From the NCBI GenBank assembly GCA_030141605.1, contig JAQGDQ010000235.1:186001-250000 (forward strand): DNA of 64,000 nt, in the 5' to 3' direction. The translations under genes and the position numbers were made by a program. Numbering within the stretch: position 1 is the first letter of the stretch; each line of letters starts with the position of its first letter. This DNA comes from Tubiluchus corallicola (lineage: Eukaryota; Priapulida; Priapulimorpha; Priapulimorphida; Tubiluchidae). The notes under the pieces were generated by a model. The model made no database searches and was not told the DNA's origin. It saw nothing but the letters and a program-made list of their open reading frames with translations. This document shows, in pieces, positions 13,880 through 26,606 of the stretch.

Positions 13880-14560
13880 AATAATACCATCTAGATCACC
13901 AACCTGTAAACTGCAAAACAAGCTCGAATACCCTACCTACAAGGCTTTCACAATTTTGAGCAGAATTCCTAAGTCTAGATGGCATTATCAACCGGTCAAA
14001 TTTACCCACATCAAGTATAAAGGCAGATGTAGGACTGGAAGCCTCAGACAACTCCACCTGCCAAAGGCTTTACTAAGATCCTATGTGGTTATCTAGGTTG
14101 TACCATGCATTTCATGTATGATGTCATCAACACGATTTGGATAAATCATTCAAGATGTCTCAGCATCAAGAAGCCGATAGTCGACACAAAGTCTAACCGT
14201 CCTATCTAGTTCAGGTTCCAAAATGATAAGAGATAGCTAGTCTGATTCTAGCGAAGTATGGGCTCCAGCCGAGCTCTACAAACTACCCCCTTCCTCGCAT
14301 ATTCACTCTGATAACAATGATGTAATTAATATGATATGTAGGAATGATATGATGCTCCACAGCTAATATACGGCCAGGAATGTCTGTGAATATAGTAGCA
14401 AACTCCTTGCATATCTGCTCAACTACGACTTCTGAACATCAGTGAGGTAATCCTGGAAGCTTACATTATCCAAAGACTGACTTGCAACAGCTAGCAGTGT
14501 ACAAGCATAATGTGGCAGCTGTCCAGTGTCAGGAGAGCTCTATTCCTTATCACATTCAAC
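13880..14560 (-). mobile_element. Decayed Ty3/Gypsy reverse transcriptase remnant
   Basis: On the minus strand, with stops and frameshifts, the segments follow gypsy pol order. A block like DIPGRISAVEHHI lies near 14350-14390, then FVELGWSPYFARIRL near 14240-14290. TVRLCVDYRLLDAET and NRVDDIIHEMHG lie near 14105-14200, and WQVELSEASSPTSAF near 13990-14070. These correspond to the RT thumb-proximal linker, the (R)xCVDYRxLN motif and the following palm strand of Ty3/Gypsy elements. The YxDD box was not found and no long frame survives. LTRs were not identified. Confidence 0.7.
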
Positions 14561-15246
14561 AACTTTACCTTCTGCACCAAGATAACTACTTCAAATCTGA
14601 CATGGTGTACCTAAATGTCTAACATTCTTGCCAAAACAGACTTGGCTCACTTGTTCACTATATTACATCCACGATCCCGGTACAACCTAGATATATCTAT
14701 AGTGTTAAGGGGCCGAAAAGCCATTTATTTTCGACCCACTCCTCTAGATTGTGATGATTTCGTCCATACGAATCAATTGCATAGTGGCATTGAATACCAG
14801 ATATAAAACCGTAGCTGTGGAATGGCCTCGTCAGTTTAGTGGGCTGATGGGCAGGCACATTTTCCACCTCAGCATCTGCTCCATAATGACAACCAGTATT
14901 GAGTGCAATTGATTAGATATCTGAAAATTTATTTGAGTCTATTATTTCACTTCTTTCACTGCCTTTTTTACGTTTTCTTAACAAGTATGCCGTGACATGC
15001 TTATCAGCATCATCCACTCAATGTTACAATATGAAACAATTGCATTTTCTTATTTCTCCCCGTATCATCCGTATCTGTTTTGTAATTAATCTCCAACAGC
15101 TTATATGTTATAATAAATGTATACAGTAGCTACGTTCCAACTTAAGCTGGCCTGAGTAGCATAACTTTCTGATCTGCCCTAAAAGCGCAATCACTCGATA
15201 ATCGTTAAACCACTTCTCCTGACATAACTTTGTCTCCTGACATTTA
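14561..15246. other. Intron sequence, nothing firm
   Basis: No supported feature. The lower part may still belong to the decayed minus-strand Ty3/Gypsy element. Confidence 0.4.
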
Positions 15247-15720
15247 ATGGCCGAGGTCAATACAACTATTGCTGCAATGCATGAACAGACAATTTTAGAG
15301 CAAATGTTTCTCGCATTACATAAGCACTATGCAGAAACTCTTAGAGGACAGGACGAGCTTGAGGAAAGTGACACTTATTTAGTCCAAGAGCAAAGTCCAT
15401 ATATTGAGATGTCAGAGTATCAGTTCATAGATAGATAGACACTAGCAGTGATGACCAGGCAGCTACCAAATGTAGAGAATTGAGAGATGAAGAGTCTGTG
15501 ATGAAGAGCAGATCTGTGAGTAGTAATGATAGTACTCAAAAACGGATTAATTTACTTAATATGCCTATAGTAGAAATAATACTATTTGATGATGATGCTA
15601 ACAAATACCATTCCTTCGTGGCTGTTTTTGATGACAAAGATCATACTCACCTTTCTTCACAAAGTAAATGTTGTAATACCCAACAGTTATTAATTCTAAA
15701 TAAATTTTTCGCTCAATAAT
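15247..15720 (+). mobile_element. Possible BEL/Pao-type gag fragment
   Basis: Two adjacent frames (15247-15438 and 15480-15719), separated by a frameshift and stops, read as one decayed protein. The first is helical and acidic (starting MAEVNTTIAAMHEQTI). The second contains LNMPIVEIILFDDDANKYHS followed by FVAVFDD and LSSQSK. That order resembles the DUF1759-type gag region of BEL/Pao and related elements, where L-P-x-E-x-x-x-FDG is followed by an F-x-x-x-FD block and LS-x-x-x-K. The match is by eye and partial; a host gene fragment cannot be excluded. Confidence 0.4.
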
Positions 15721-16366
15721 TATTACTAGTAGACTGAACTATGCTGATTTTAAAGTGCAAAATGTGTAACAGCCATCTGCAGGACAATTGTATGGTAATA
15801 ATGATCTTATGTTAAGAAGATTTTAATGAAGATGCTGAGGCAGCTTAGTCAAAAAATTCAAAAACTGCTTTCAATTCTTCTCTACTCTTTTTTTGTTTTA
15901 CGGTCTATGGTGATTTTTTGACAAAACATTAGGTTAAGCAAAATTCTAATTTGAGTGCCAGTAGATTAAGCAAGCTGTAAAATACGCTTGAGAACAACCA
16001 TTAATCCAAGGCAAAATGGCTATTATAAAAAGAAGTTCTGCCAATTAAATGTATTATTTCACAATTTAGAGGTTAACTCATTAATAGGTAAAAATAGTAT
16101 TTATTTTTAAATATACTGTGTATATCTTTATAATCTATTTCTCCAACTGTAGTGTAAACAACAACTGAACTATTTTCGTATTTTCATTTTCAAGAAGTCT
16201 TAATAACTTCAGTAACTGTAATTGATATAATACATACTATACTGTGCTGCAATCTCTGCACGATTGCATTTCTCGATGCAATTCATACATTCTTGTGAAG
16301 CTGTAAAATTACACTGTTACTATGTCACACTTGTTTGGTATTCTGTATTTACAGTTTCGTCAGTTG
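15721..16366. other. Intron sequence, nothing recognised
   Basis: AT-rich, no supported feature. Confidence 0.5.
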
Positions 16367-16711
16367 TTCTAGCACAGTGGTTCCCAAAGTAGGGGTAAAT
16401 TACCCCCCGGGGGTAATATGGTTTTTTTTGGGGGGGGGGTAACGGTCCCTCTGAAAATGTTTAAAACTTCGCTCGGAATGCATTTTACGTAGTTTTCTTC
16501 TTGAAGAGACTGGCAAAAATACAACAACAACACCTGGAAATTTATTTATGTCACGAGCAAACATAAATAATTTTGCTTGCTTGTGGCATATACGTGTGTT
16601 TACTTTTTGAGTTGGAGAAGTAGTACTAGGTGGGGGGGGGGGTAATGGACACGACCGGGTTTCCCGATTTGGGTAACGGTCCGAGAAAGTTTGGGAACCA
16701 CTGTTCTAGCA
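16367..16711. mobile_element. hAT-type MITE with perfect 8 bp target duplication
   Basis: The element spans 16375-16703 (329 bp). Its ends are inverted repeats: CAGTGGTTCCCAAA at the left and TTTGGGAACCACTG at the right, identical over 14 bases. It is flanked on both sides by the direct repeat TTCTAGCA (16367-16374 and 16704-16711), the 8 bp target duplication typical of hAT transposons. The interior is non-coding and carries unusual G/C runs (CCCCCCGGGGG and runs of nine or more G). It is a non-autonomous copy that needs hAT transposase from elsewhere. The perfect target duplication suggests a fairly recent insertion. Confidence 0.93.
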
Positions 16712-17559
16712 CAATAAAATTTATACTATGTCATCAAATCTGTTTCCAAGTCATTCTCTGTTACCACATCAACCCTTACCAGTACTTTTACACTTCTTTG
16801 TTTGTAGACGATGTTCAGATTTACTGCTACAAAAATAAAACAAAATCCAGGCCCATTGTTATTGTTTTCAATTTAAATAACCATTTATGGTTAATTTTGT
16901 TTACTAAGTATTATGTCGAACTCCTATAAATATGACAGAGAAAGTTTTTGTCCTTCAATGTTTACAGAATCACACTTATAAATACACACTCTGTCAGTAC
17001 AAAGTCATGCACCGTAACTCATTTATAGCTGTATACACGACAGTAACTAGTTATGTATAACCCCACTGCAACACTAGTTGTGACGCGTTTACGAACAGCA
17101 GTACTAGTTTGCTGTTTTGTCGGAGAAGCAAAACAGCATCCATGGCTTTCTACGCCTTATACAAATAAGTTAATAACTCATTATATCTAATTAGGTAATG
17201 CAGTGCTAAAAAATTTTTTAATTGCCTTTCAAGTGAGTCAGTTGTAAAATAAGTTCAGCTCGATTTTATGATAGTCCTCCTTTAAATCTGCCACCTTTTT
17301 GAAAATTAAACCTAGAATACCTGTTGACTGTGGGCACTATAGGGTTAAGTACTCTGCTGTAGTTTTTAAGCTGCTCTTAGTTTTCTAGCACTTCTGTTTT
17401 TAAGCCGGGACATTTCATTGAATATGGCCAAATAAACAAATAGATCTAAATAATTGATCTGAACAACTTAATAAAGCAAATTTATCATCATTGCATATCT
17501 GAGATGTACAACCTGTTTTCCTTAAAGTGTTAAATTTTCTTTGTAGTGCTAGGCATTTC
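16712..17559. other. Intron sequence, nothing recognised
   Basis: No exon, RNA gene or mobile-element motif seen. Confidence 0.5.
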
Positions 17560-17790
17560 TGATACAGGCTTTTCCACACAAATATTTTAGGCACTATTTC
17601 GACACAAAGGACATTTGGACAGAAGAACATTATGTCATGTAGCACATTTTGACACATAAGTGATTCACACACAAGGTAGTTTGGACACAAGATATTTTGA
17701 CAAGGACATTTGGACACATTGGCTATTTGGACATGACTTTTGGACACATTTGACATTTGGATGCAAAGGACATTCGGACACATAGGTAAT
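17560..17790 (+). repeat. TTTGGACACA-type imperfect tandem array (forward)
   Basis: Roughly 12 imperfect units of about 17-20 bp built on GACATTTGGACACA and GACACATAGG. The phrase recurs in reverse complement at 21376-21606 and in the forward sense at 30605-30760. Open frames through it are artefacts of the repeat. Confidence 0.8.
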
Positions 17791-18714
17791 TAGGTAATTT
17801 TGTTGTTATTTAATTTTTTGCTTACGAGTAATGGGTCATAATACATAGATCACTAGCGGCATTTAGCGAACCTTGATGATGTAACACACATTCTCACAAA
17901 CCCTTGCTGGTTGGAAGTCGCTACAGCATATAAACTAACATGGATGGCCCTTGTGTTGTTATCTTCCCAAGTCTCTAGCTTAAAAATCAGCAATCAGTAG
18001 AAAAAAGCAGTTTTAAAAATGGCAGAAAGACAATAGTTTGTAAATAATGCATTTTTCATTATATTCATTAATTCTTTGCTTGAGTAATTTCTTTTTTTGA
18101 AATATTAGTGGTTATTAATAGTTTGCTTCAAATGAATAAATAAATTTTTAAGTAGCATTACTTATTATTACATTATTTTAATATTACTTAATAATTAATG
18201 CATTATACAGTAGGTTTACTGGTATTTTTTGGTACTAGCATAAAGCAGTTAAGTTTATTATCAGTAGAAAAAAATACAATGTTTAAAATGTCAGCTAGTA
18301 ATTATGTTTTAAAGTAGTATATACCTGAAAAAACTAAATAAAAATTAAGAAAACCTTTGTGACTATTAATAATTAGAAATGTACATACTGGTATTCATTC
18401 ATACAGTCATACATAACGAACGAAATCTTATGTTATGATGTACAGTTCAAATATCTTATTCCAGTGCATTAAGTCTTGATATAGCACACCCTATTTCTAT
18501 GTGTAGCCAGCAGTAACAATAAAACATTAGAAACCTTTAAGCAAACAGCAGAATGTTATTAATTTTGAATAGGTTGAGCTGTTCATGTTGCTCCCGCAGA
18601 CTTCAATCCATCAGCTATACTTGTCTAAGTGTTTTTATTGGGTAAACTAACAATTTAAGTCGTACTTTTTCTAACCTTTATGTAAAAATCCACATCACAT
18701 GTGCTCCAAGCGCA
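17791..18714. other. Intron sequence, nothing recognised
   Basis: AT-rich DNA between the array and the LINE; no supported feature. Confidence 0.5.
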
Positions 18715-20100
18715 ATGCTTCACCATTCTATACTCTTTGTAATACAAAGAAATGATTCTAAGATTCTTGCTCTGGAGAAAGAAATTGAAGCACTAACTAA
18801 AAATTGTGCTGTTTCTTGTGCTAATTGTGACACAGTTCGGACTGATGTGAATTTGACAAAATGTGTTACAGAGATTGTGGATAGGCAAAATAGGAGAAAC
18901 AATCTAATATTTTTTTGGTCTCAGGTCGAATAATCTTATGAGTAATCATGTACTGATTAAACATATCAAAATAATCTCATTATAGTGGTTAAAAACATAG
19001 TTATCACCGTAAATAGATTAGCTTCTAATTATCTTCCTGTGCCAATTAAAGTTGCTTTTGATGATTTTGCAAGTAAGATGATAATGTTGAAAAATGTTAA
19101 TGATTACATAAAGGCACGAGGGAAGAGATGATAGAAGCACTGTTAGGCCGGGCAAAACTTTGCAGCAGATAGCTAATGAGGATAAGGTATCGGAGGAATT
19201 AAAGAAGAGAAGAGAAGTGGAGTGGAAGATATTGAAATTGATTTTAAGAAAATGGCTGATAAGAAAAAGCAGATTGTGGCAGGCATTGATAGCAGGAACC
19301 CTAACCCACACTAGAAAAACTCTATAAATTTAAGCACAAGACCAAAACATCAGCAAGCTAGAGTGGAATCGTTGTTTCCAGTATCTCAGAGCAATGGAAA
19401 AACCTGAGCGGTGATACAGGCATAAAAATGTTTTTACACAAATATCAGAAGTACTTTAAACAAACGTGATGATTACTGGTGTAACAGAAACATGGACTAA
19501 TGAAGATAGTGAACTTAATATTACAGGTTATAAATTATGTCGTAGGGATAAGTCTGTGGGCAAGAAGGGAGCTGGTGTGACTTTGTATGTTACTTAGTAA
19601 CGAGATTTCTGCTTGTTAGCTAAATTGTTTAGAGAATGCTGTTATTGAAACATTTCATGTTCAGTTATGTCCAAATGCATGTAGTAGCCTACACCTACTA
19701 GTAGTCTGCAGACTTCCTTCAACTGATATTGAAAGTGATTTTAATTTTCAAAGACCATGTGTAAATCATTTTGTATCAAAGCATTGTTTAATTTTTGGTG
19801 ACTTCAATTATCCAGGTATGAACTGGATTGATTTAACTGCCCGACTTAGATCTGAAAGATCATTCATTGAGTAAGTACCGGTCTGCAATAGATTTAATAC
19901 TTACTTCAGAAAATAATATGGTTAATGATTTGAACATTTTGAGTCCAATTGGTATACTTTTCTCAATCAAATAGGTGATATCATAGATGCCAAAACGAAC
20001 TGTGGAGAGGTCTTACAAACTGCTTTCCATTTGCTATGCCCTCTAGTTAATATATCTGCTGGAAATGAATTTTCATGTCACATAGACAATCAGGAGCTGT
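18715..20100 (+). mobile_element. LINE remnant: ORF1 and endonuclease pieces
   Basis: At 18715-18933 the frame contains a coiled-coil-like acidic stretch, a CANC pair and DRQNRRNNLIFF, which resembles the E/D-R-x-x-R-K-N-N-L-I-I-F motif of LINE ORF1 proteins. Further pieces (for example DKVSEELKKRREVEWKILK across frames near 19185-19240) also fit ORF1. From 19460 an endonuclease (EEP fold) is legible in broken frames: GVTETWTNEDSEL, CRRDKSVGKKGAGVTLYV and, near 19795-19830, FGDFNYPGMNWID. No reverse transcriptase follows; the copy ends near 20100, so it is truncated and not functional. Confidence 0.75.
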
Positions 20101-20470
20101 AGTGCATATATATATTAAAAAGACAAGGAATTAATGATGGCTTTTGTAAAACTAACATGCGATCCCTTTATTTTTAAAATTTTTTTGAGGAAGTCTATTT
20201 AACAGTATGCATTAACTTAATAATAGTTTTTAATATATCTAAAAATTGTGTAGTTAATAGTATAGCTAGGCAATATTCTGAAAGTTTTTATCACCAATTA
20301 TTATTGTTGTTATTAATAACTATTTTGAGAAATTGTTGTATTCTTATTTAGGAATAATTTTCATAAATTTGTAATATAATCTCATCTCAAATGCCGTGTT
20401 TGTATGTAAACAATTAATGGAACTTAACTGTACCTGCAACTTGAGGAAAATAAAGAATTATAATAATAAT
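20101..20470. other. Intron sequence, nothing recognised
   Basis: AT-rich; possible residual LINE sequence but no readable motif. Confidence 0.4.
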
Positions 20471-20715
<245 letters not shown>

Positions 20716-21375
20716 CATTCATTTATTTCCTATAGTCCTTTAGTTATCTACACAGCGGTTTAACTAATGACTATATTAAAATGTTTAAGAAATCAAAATA
20801 TGAAAGAACCTGCCTATCCCCTATCTGTTTTATTATTTTCTTATTTTTAAAGTGTCATGCTCATTTTAAAGTCTTGTTTTGGAAAAATATATCATTTAAA
20901 ACTTCGTTGCTACAGTTTGAAGTTGTTCTTAGGATGAAATTGTTTTCTCAAAGTGATTTGCATAGGATCACTTGCTGTATGTAATCACTTCAAGTTCAAT
21001 TGATTTTCATAGGATTTGAAATAAGTACATATCTGGGTTTTGCGAACTGTAGGCATAGATTTGTTAATACTCTAGGGGTCAACATTTATCCCTCCAATAA
21101 ATTATACTTCTTCGCAATTTTTTTTCGTTTTTTTAGCAAACCCAGATCCTAGTTTATTATCAAAATACTCTCTGAAATAAGATACTAAGATGTCACATTC
21201 ACATTCGGTTGCATATGTATTTCCTCTAAACACCAATAGAAGAACTTATAATGACAGTTATATTGCACCGTGTCCTATAATTAAAATAACTATTTTGGTT
21301 GTGCACATTTTTGAAACTGACATTAACTTCTTTTTACAATTTCAAAACTTAAAATCAATGTCTATATGTTTAGAT
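20716..21375. other. Intron sequence, nothing recognised
   Basis: No exon, RNA gene or mobile-element motif seen. Confidence 0.5.
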
Positions 21376-21606
21376 ATCCTCTGTCAAAATACCTAGTGCT
21401 CAAATGCCTTATGTGTCAAAACTCTTAGTGTAAAGAGCCTATGTATGCGAATAACTATGTGTCCATATGTTTTTGTGTCCAAATGTCCCATCTATCCCAT
21501 TGTTCTTGTGTCCATATGTTCTTGTGTCGAAATGTCTTATGTGTCAAAATGACCTGTGTTCAAATGACATGTGTCCAAAGTACCTTGTGGCCACATGACC
21601 TATATT
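21376..21606 (-). repeat. TTTGGACACA-type imperfect tandem array (inverted)
   Basis: Units such as ATGTGTCCAAATG, TTGTGTCCATATG and TTATGTGTCAAAATG repeat about a dozen times. They are the reverse complement of the array at 17560-17790, so the two arrays face each other across 3.6 kb that contains the LINE remnant and the CT repeat. They may be the two ends of one foldback-type element or independent insertions. Confidence 0.8.
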
Positions 21607-21899
21607 TACTTCACAAAATAGCTATTGCCCATTTATGTGAAGTAATAATTAATAATTTCCCTACATCTAATTACCAGCATCTTGATCTGTCGCAGTACTC
21701 AAGACAGACAATTCATGTGTTTAGTTCTTCTGAAATGTGGTTGTATCCTCTGTGGAACTGTATGTAAATCTGCATGAAGTTCTATTTGTATACAAGTTGC
21801 TTAGTCGAGGATTGATTTATTGGCTATCAGCACTAGAACTTCTCAAATTAATATGACTTAAGTTAAGATACTATTTTTATTAATGTCTGTTCTATTTAG

Positions 21900-22061
21900 T
21901 TCCAGGAGAAGAACATGCAAGCCTGTGTTTTGGCAGAATACCATTGATACATGACGGCAAAGTTAGGTCTTGTAATAAGTTCTTACGAATGCCTTGTCCA
22001 AATATCGGTTATTATTGTGAAGCAGAGACAGGAGAAATGATTGGTCACTGCTGCCCTAAAG
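21900..22061 (+). CDS. Exon L1: lustrin-type cysteine-rich domain
   Basis: Acceptor CTATTTAG, donor G|GTACTC, 162 bp. The domain reads PGEEHASLCFGRIPLIHDGK and continues to CNKFLRMPCPNIGYYCEAE and GHCCPK. The pattern C-x-G-x-P ... C ... PCPxxGYxC ... CCP matches the lustrin cysteine-rich repeat family, found in nacre protein lustrin A and in many secreted invertebrate proteins, often next to Kazal, Kunitz or WAP domains. Six cysteines are present, ending in the CC pair. It is joined to K4 through A|TT (Ile). It resembles L3 in length, in the opening PGxExA and in cysteine positions. Confidence 0.85.
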
Positions 22062-22274
22062 GTACTCACCATGTGAATTTGTAGTAATTAAATCATATGG
22101 GCTGTCTATTTTCCCACACACAGTATTAAAAAATCTTTCTTAAGTACAGCTTACATATGTTAAATTCATATAAAAAGTAACATATGCTAGTTTTTTCACA
22201 TTTTGCTACTGTTATTTTCCTTACTTTATATTAAAGCCTTTTGTCTTCACTTCCCCCCCCCCATATCTTTGCAA

Positions 22275-22276
<2 letters not shown>

Positions 22277-22307
<31 letters not shown>

Positions 22308-22308
22308 T
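22277..22308. repeat. (AAT)n microsatellite
   Basis: About ten AAT units in the short intron between L1 and L2, preceded by a run of ten C. Confidence 0.9.
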
Positions 22309-22398
22309 GTTTGTGACAAAGTTCTTCTATGAAAAATATGCTTGAGTTGGTAAAAATTAAGCCTACCTTATGTTTATTAATCAATTTTATTTATCTAG

Positions 22399-22617
22399 GA
22401 GAAGCTTGGCATGTTTGTGGTGGTAATCCTCCTTATTTGCATGAAGTATGTAAACTTGAAGCAAATAATGCAAGAGTTAGAGCATGTGAACGTGTTCCAT
22501 TTTCTTGTTCATCTACTCGAGAATGTCCTTTGGGTTTTGTATGCAGTTCAGAGATTTTCCCCAACAAAACAAGCTTACCGGAAGATCTTCCACTTGAGCT
22601 TCATGTCTGTTGTCGAG
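22399..22617 (+). CDS. Exon L2: extended lustrin-type cysteine-rich domain
   Basis: Acceptor TTATCTAG, donor G|GTAACA, 219 bp, only 337 bp after L1. It reads EAWHVCGGNPPYLHEVCKLE, then ACERVPFSCSSTRECPLGFV and, after a 20-residue loop, HVCCRG. It has the C-x-G-x-P opening, the ECPLGFVC core and the terminal CC of the lustrin family. It also carries two extra cysteines and a longer loop before the CC pair, with an NKTS N-glycosylation sequon. Splicing L1 to L2 gives the split codon G|GA (Gly). I take it as a lustrin variant; a WAP-like relation is less likely because the WAP spacing is not met. Confidence 0.8.
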
Positions 22618-25600
22618 GTAACAATGTACCTTAATGTTTTCACATGCTTAACAATGTACAATGTACATGCTTAACTAATGTTTTAGCTTGTAATATGTCA
22701 GCGTTATTTTTGTTGTTCCAGTGGTTTTATATGGACTAATTTCAGTAAAGGGCGGGTCCCACTTCATAGTAAAAGAATAAGGGTCACTCTAAAAACCAGA
22801 AGCTTTTTCGTTTGGGTTGAGAAGTACATGTCCACATGCAAATAGCTCATATCCAAAATCTACCAAGAACAGCCTTGGTCAAACGTCAAAAATACTGGTC
22901 ACATTATTCAAAATGGTAATTCAGTCATTTTTGCACTTAATACTTGTGGAAGTGAAATCTGTTGCCAGATAATAGCTTCTCTGTTAAATATAATCAGGAA
23001 GGGCCTCTGCTTTCACTAGAAAATTAGTTTCAGTGAAATTGCTTTTGGACCTATATTAATACTTGTGATTTTTCCAGTAGCTATAGTCGGCAAATTAGGC
23101 CTACCGGTGGAGAAAAATTCCGCTATTTTTTGTTGCTTATATTTAGTTTTTCTTTGTCTGGATCCTGCTATGACTATATAAGTGACCTGATGATTTCGTA
23201 GATAAAAATCTGATACAGGTTACAATTCTCCCATAACTTTAGTTTTATATTTTTCTTTTCTAAGAAGAGGAGGTTTGTCGAAGAAGAGACCCGATCAATA
23301 ACAGCAGTTCGGCTCTAGTAAGCTTTTATGGTGAAAAAGTTGGCCATACTTTCAAGTTCTCTAGTTAGTAGCTTTAGTGAGTCTGGTTTTTGTGTTATTA
23401 AATTTCAGGGCAGAGAATAAATAAATAATACATGGATTAGTTTCAAAAGCATACTGCAAGAACTGCAGAATCATAACAGAGAACTAGACCATGTTTATGA
23501 TGAAGCCATAAACTAAAGATTCTGCATTATGGCCAAAATTGCAACTGCTGACTGTGAAAAATGTTTGCTGACTTGATGTATCTTTGCCTCAAAATCATAA
23601 TTTTGTTGTTACTTGTTTACTTAGGAAATCCATTTAATTGTAATCCCGTTTTAACACTTTCGCCTATGTCATCTGACCTGGCCATGCCTGCTTTTCAAAA
23701 ATGCTTAGTACTCATCTATTCTTGACCGCCTACCCATACGTGCAATAACATGAGTTTCTAGTCCAGTACTGTATGTGGTGTCTAGTGACAAAGTCATTCA
23801 ACCTATTTTTCACATTTTGCTACTCCAAAACTTGATACTGCATTGTCGCCTCTGGTACTGTGGAAATCTATCTGATGAGTAACCAAAATTTTCAAAATGT
23901 GTCTATGGTATCTGTCTAACAGGTATTAATTGAGACTACCACCTTTAATGGAACATTCATTACTCTTGACATTGATAAAGCTAACACTTGAACTCTTGTT
24001 GTGCTCAATCTACACTAGATCCAGTCAATGATGTACCTCCATTTTTCTTAGAAAACCAGCAGAAGGTTATGTAATATTTTAATATAACTCCTATGAAGTC
24101 CAGGTCATACTTATAAGCTTAAATACATTAAAAGATTCATTATCATGCTTCATGTCTAAATTGTTCACATTGGCTGAACACGGATTTTAAGTAATTATGA
24201 TCTGTGAATTTTCTAATTATCTATGTTTCGTTTCTCTTTTTAAAAAAATCCTAAATGTATTTGCCAAATTGTTCAGATTATCTAATTTTCTAGAATGTAC
24301 TTAAAGCACAAGAAAACTCTCCACTTACATAAAGCTTGGAAAATTTCTCTCGAAATTTAATACCACTTACGTACTACCTGTTTGTATGCATGGCTTGCAT
24401 TGCATTGCATTGCCGTAATGCTGTATAAAACATGTAAATTTAAACTACCGCAATGGCCATTAAGCACTGTCATTTTAATGGTAGGTCGTTTGAAACAAGT
24501 TTTGATAACTTTGAGTAACGTTTGAAAAAATAACATAGCATTCGTAGCATACATGTTGCTAATTAAGTAAAATTTTAAATTACTGTATCTTGTCAATAAG
24601 ATTAAAAATACGTTTTTGGCTAGTGAGTGGAGCACCCTGGAGGGTGAGTCAACGGCATTTTACCAATTGGTACAAACATTTTAAATTAGTAATCTAGTTA
24701 TTTACATAAGTGTTTCCAGCACGTAAGTGAAATGCTAAGTAATATAGATTTGCACGGAAAGTTTTTTTGGGTCATAATTTAACATTGCTTTTTCTTCCCC
24801 TGATTTACTGGGCATAGCGACGTCATATAATCGCGCCGTCTGAACAGTATTGCATGTGGTTTAAAATGAAAACAAACGAAAATTCCTTTCAATACGAATA
24901 CAATATGTACATAAAATTGATGTAAAGTAGTATAATTTTTATGGTGATTTTTCTGAAACCTATTTCAGGTTTCTCTTTTCTTGTCCTTTAAGTCTTTTTA
25001 CTTCAAACAACTCTCAGCCACTTGCATCATCCTTCTAACTCCTAAATTTTTTTTGTTTCAACAACTCACTATCATGGTCTGCTGAATGCTCCCTAACCTA
25101 ACTTCATTAACCCAACACACTCCATTCATAACAGGCTTAGTTAATATACATGTTTCCTAATTAACTTTTCAGCACATCTGGCATCTATGATAGATGGATT
25201 TGCCACTTGCAGAGAAACAGAAAGTATTTTAGTTCATGCAAAATATTCAAAACTAGCAGCAGGTCTAACAGCTGTCTTGCAAAGTTCATTCCAGCAGTAG
25301 TGTACTATTGGAACCTATTGCATTGAGGAAAGTTTTCAAAACAGACGTAGTTTCTTAAATGTTGTAGACAAGTAAAATGTCCTAGTTTTTAACAATAACA
25401 ACTGCAGTGAAGTACCTTGACAGCCAACAAACATCACATTTGGATTTTAAAGCTAAATGGGTGCTTGTAGAATGTTTTTAATTTCTTTGCAAAATGTAAG
25501 TTGTGTTTTCTGATGTTACATACTTTGTATGCTTTACAATATTGTCAATATGTTGTGTCCACCTTTTCTTATATGACGTACTGCACCGTGCTAATATTGA

Positions 25601-25689
25601 ATTATCTGCTTTGTTACACTCATTATACAAGATAGGTTAGTCATCTTTAGTACAGACCAATGCACTGATCACAAACAGGGTTTAGACAA
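22618..25689. other. Intron between L2 and K5; nothing recognised
   Basis: Three kilobases of AT-rich DNA with no Kazal- or lustrin-like exon, RNA gene or readable mobile-element protein. A short GCATT repeat occurs near 24390-24412. Confidence 0.45.
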
Positions 25690-25807
25690 TTCAGCAAAAA
25701 GCTGCCTACAGGCTTTGCGTTAGGTAAACAAACAGTAGGCAGGATGTTCGCGTATTATTGATTACACGTGTATTTATACGCAAAATCTTTTGCGGAACCT
25801 TTGCTAG
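25690..25807 (+). mobile_element. Truncated Helitron 3' end (copy A0)
   Basis: This 118 bp piece matches the 3' ends of copies A and B: it starts at AATTCAGCAAAAAGCT and ends with the hairpin CGCAAAA-TC-TTTTGCG followed by ...CCTTTGCTAG. A hairpin shortly before a CTAG end is the standard Helitron 3' signature. The next base after CTAG is the first base (TC) of copy A, so the two are directly abutted. Confidence 0.85.
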
Positions 25808-26606
25808 TCTATATATTAATATTCTTGGTATGTTATATATATATATATATAAGATTCGAGGCTACAGCTTCGACGACGGCACCATTTGCGGCGATCTATA
25901 TATCAAACGAAAGGTCTCGATCTAGTGTCATGCCATTGATGGTTTATTTTTCGAATCGGGCCCACCGGGAGGAATGGGGGGCAAAAAACTTCCAAAAATG
26001 GCCATTTTTCGGCCGTTTTTTGCAAAAGTTATACGACTGAGATGTGGAGAACGGGAACGGACCGAGGGTGGTGCTGGCTATGGATAGATAGCCCGTTCAG
26101 CGGTGGGCGTATAGGCATATTTAGAATTCCCGAGAGGGCCACGGCGCCCCGCAACGGGCGTTTTCCCGGACCTTACTCGCGATTTTTTCGAAATTTTGAC
26201 CAAACAGCCTGCGGAAAAACCGTTCTAGCGGCGCCTGGTGGGACTCTCGAAAGGAGATATATTGCTCTTTAGAAAGAGGAAGAACAGGGCTATTCGATGA
26301 TATAAGACATATGTTAGGACAAGTCCACCAAGAGTAGTACCGACGAGTTAATTAGGTGTTCTATTTTCGGCAATTTTCACTTCGAAAACTGCTGACGCAA
26401 AGCCATTATTCTGACGTCATCCATTATTGCTTATAGCTTAAATTCAGCAAAAAGCTGGCTGCTGCAGGCTTTGCGTTAGGTAAGTTAACAAACAGTAGGC
26501 AGGATGTTACGGGCTTTGTGTTATAAATGAGGACTAGGTAGGATGTTCGCGTATTATTGATTATACGTGTGTTTATACGCAAAATTTTTTGCGGGGCCTT
26601 TGCTAG
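25808..26606 (+). mobile_element. Non-autonomous Helitron, copy A (799 bp)
   Basis: It begins TCTATATATTAATATTC and ends GGGGCCTTTGCTAG, with a 3' hairpin (CGCAAAA / TTTTGCG, slightly decayed here to a T-run loop) 9 bases before CTAG. It aligns along its whole length with copy B, for example AGATTCGAGGCTACAGC, ATCAAACGAAAGGTCTCGAT and GGGCCACGGCGCCCCGCAAC. There is no Rep/helicase frame, so it is non-autonomous. It is markedly more GC-rich than its surroundings. Its left end touches the CTAG of A0 and its right end touches another TC start (A2) with no intervening bases, a head-to-tail series. Confidence 0.88.

Noticed and set aside
17560-17790. Regularly spaced repeats resembling a CRISPR array
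   Set aside because: Units are imperfect, directly abutting and without unique spacers, in a eukaryotic genome; this is a minisatellite.
21441-21767. 108-codon Cys-rich frame
   Set aside because: Cysteines come from the repeated TGTGTCC unit of the inverted array, not from a domain fold.
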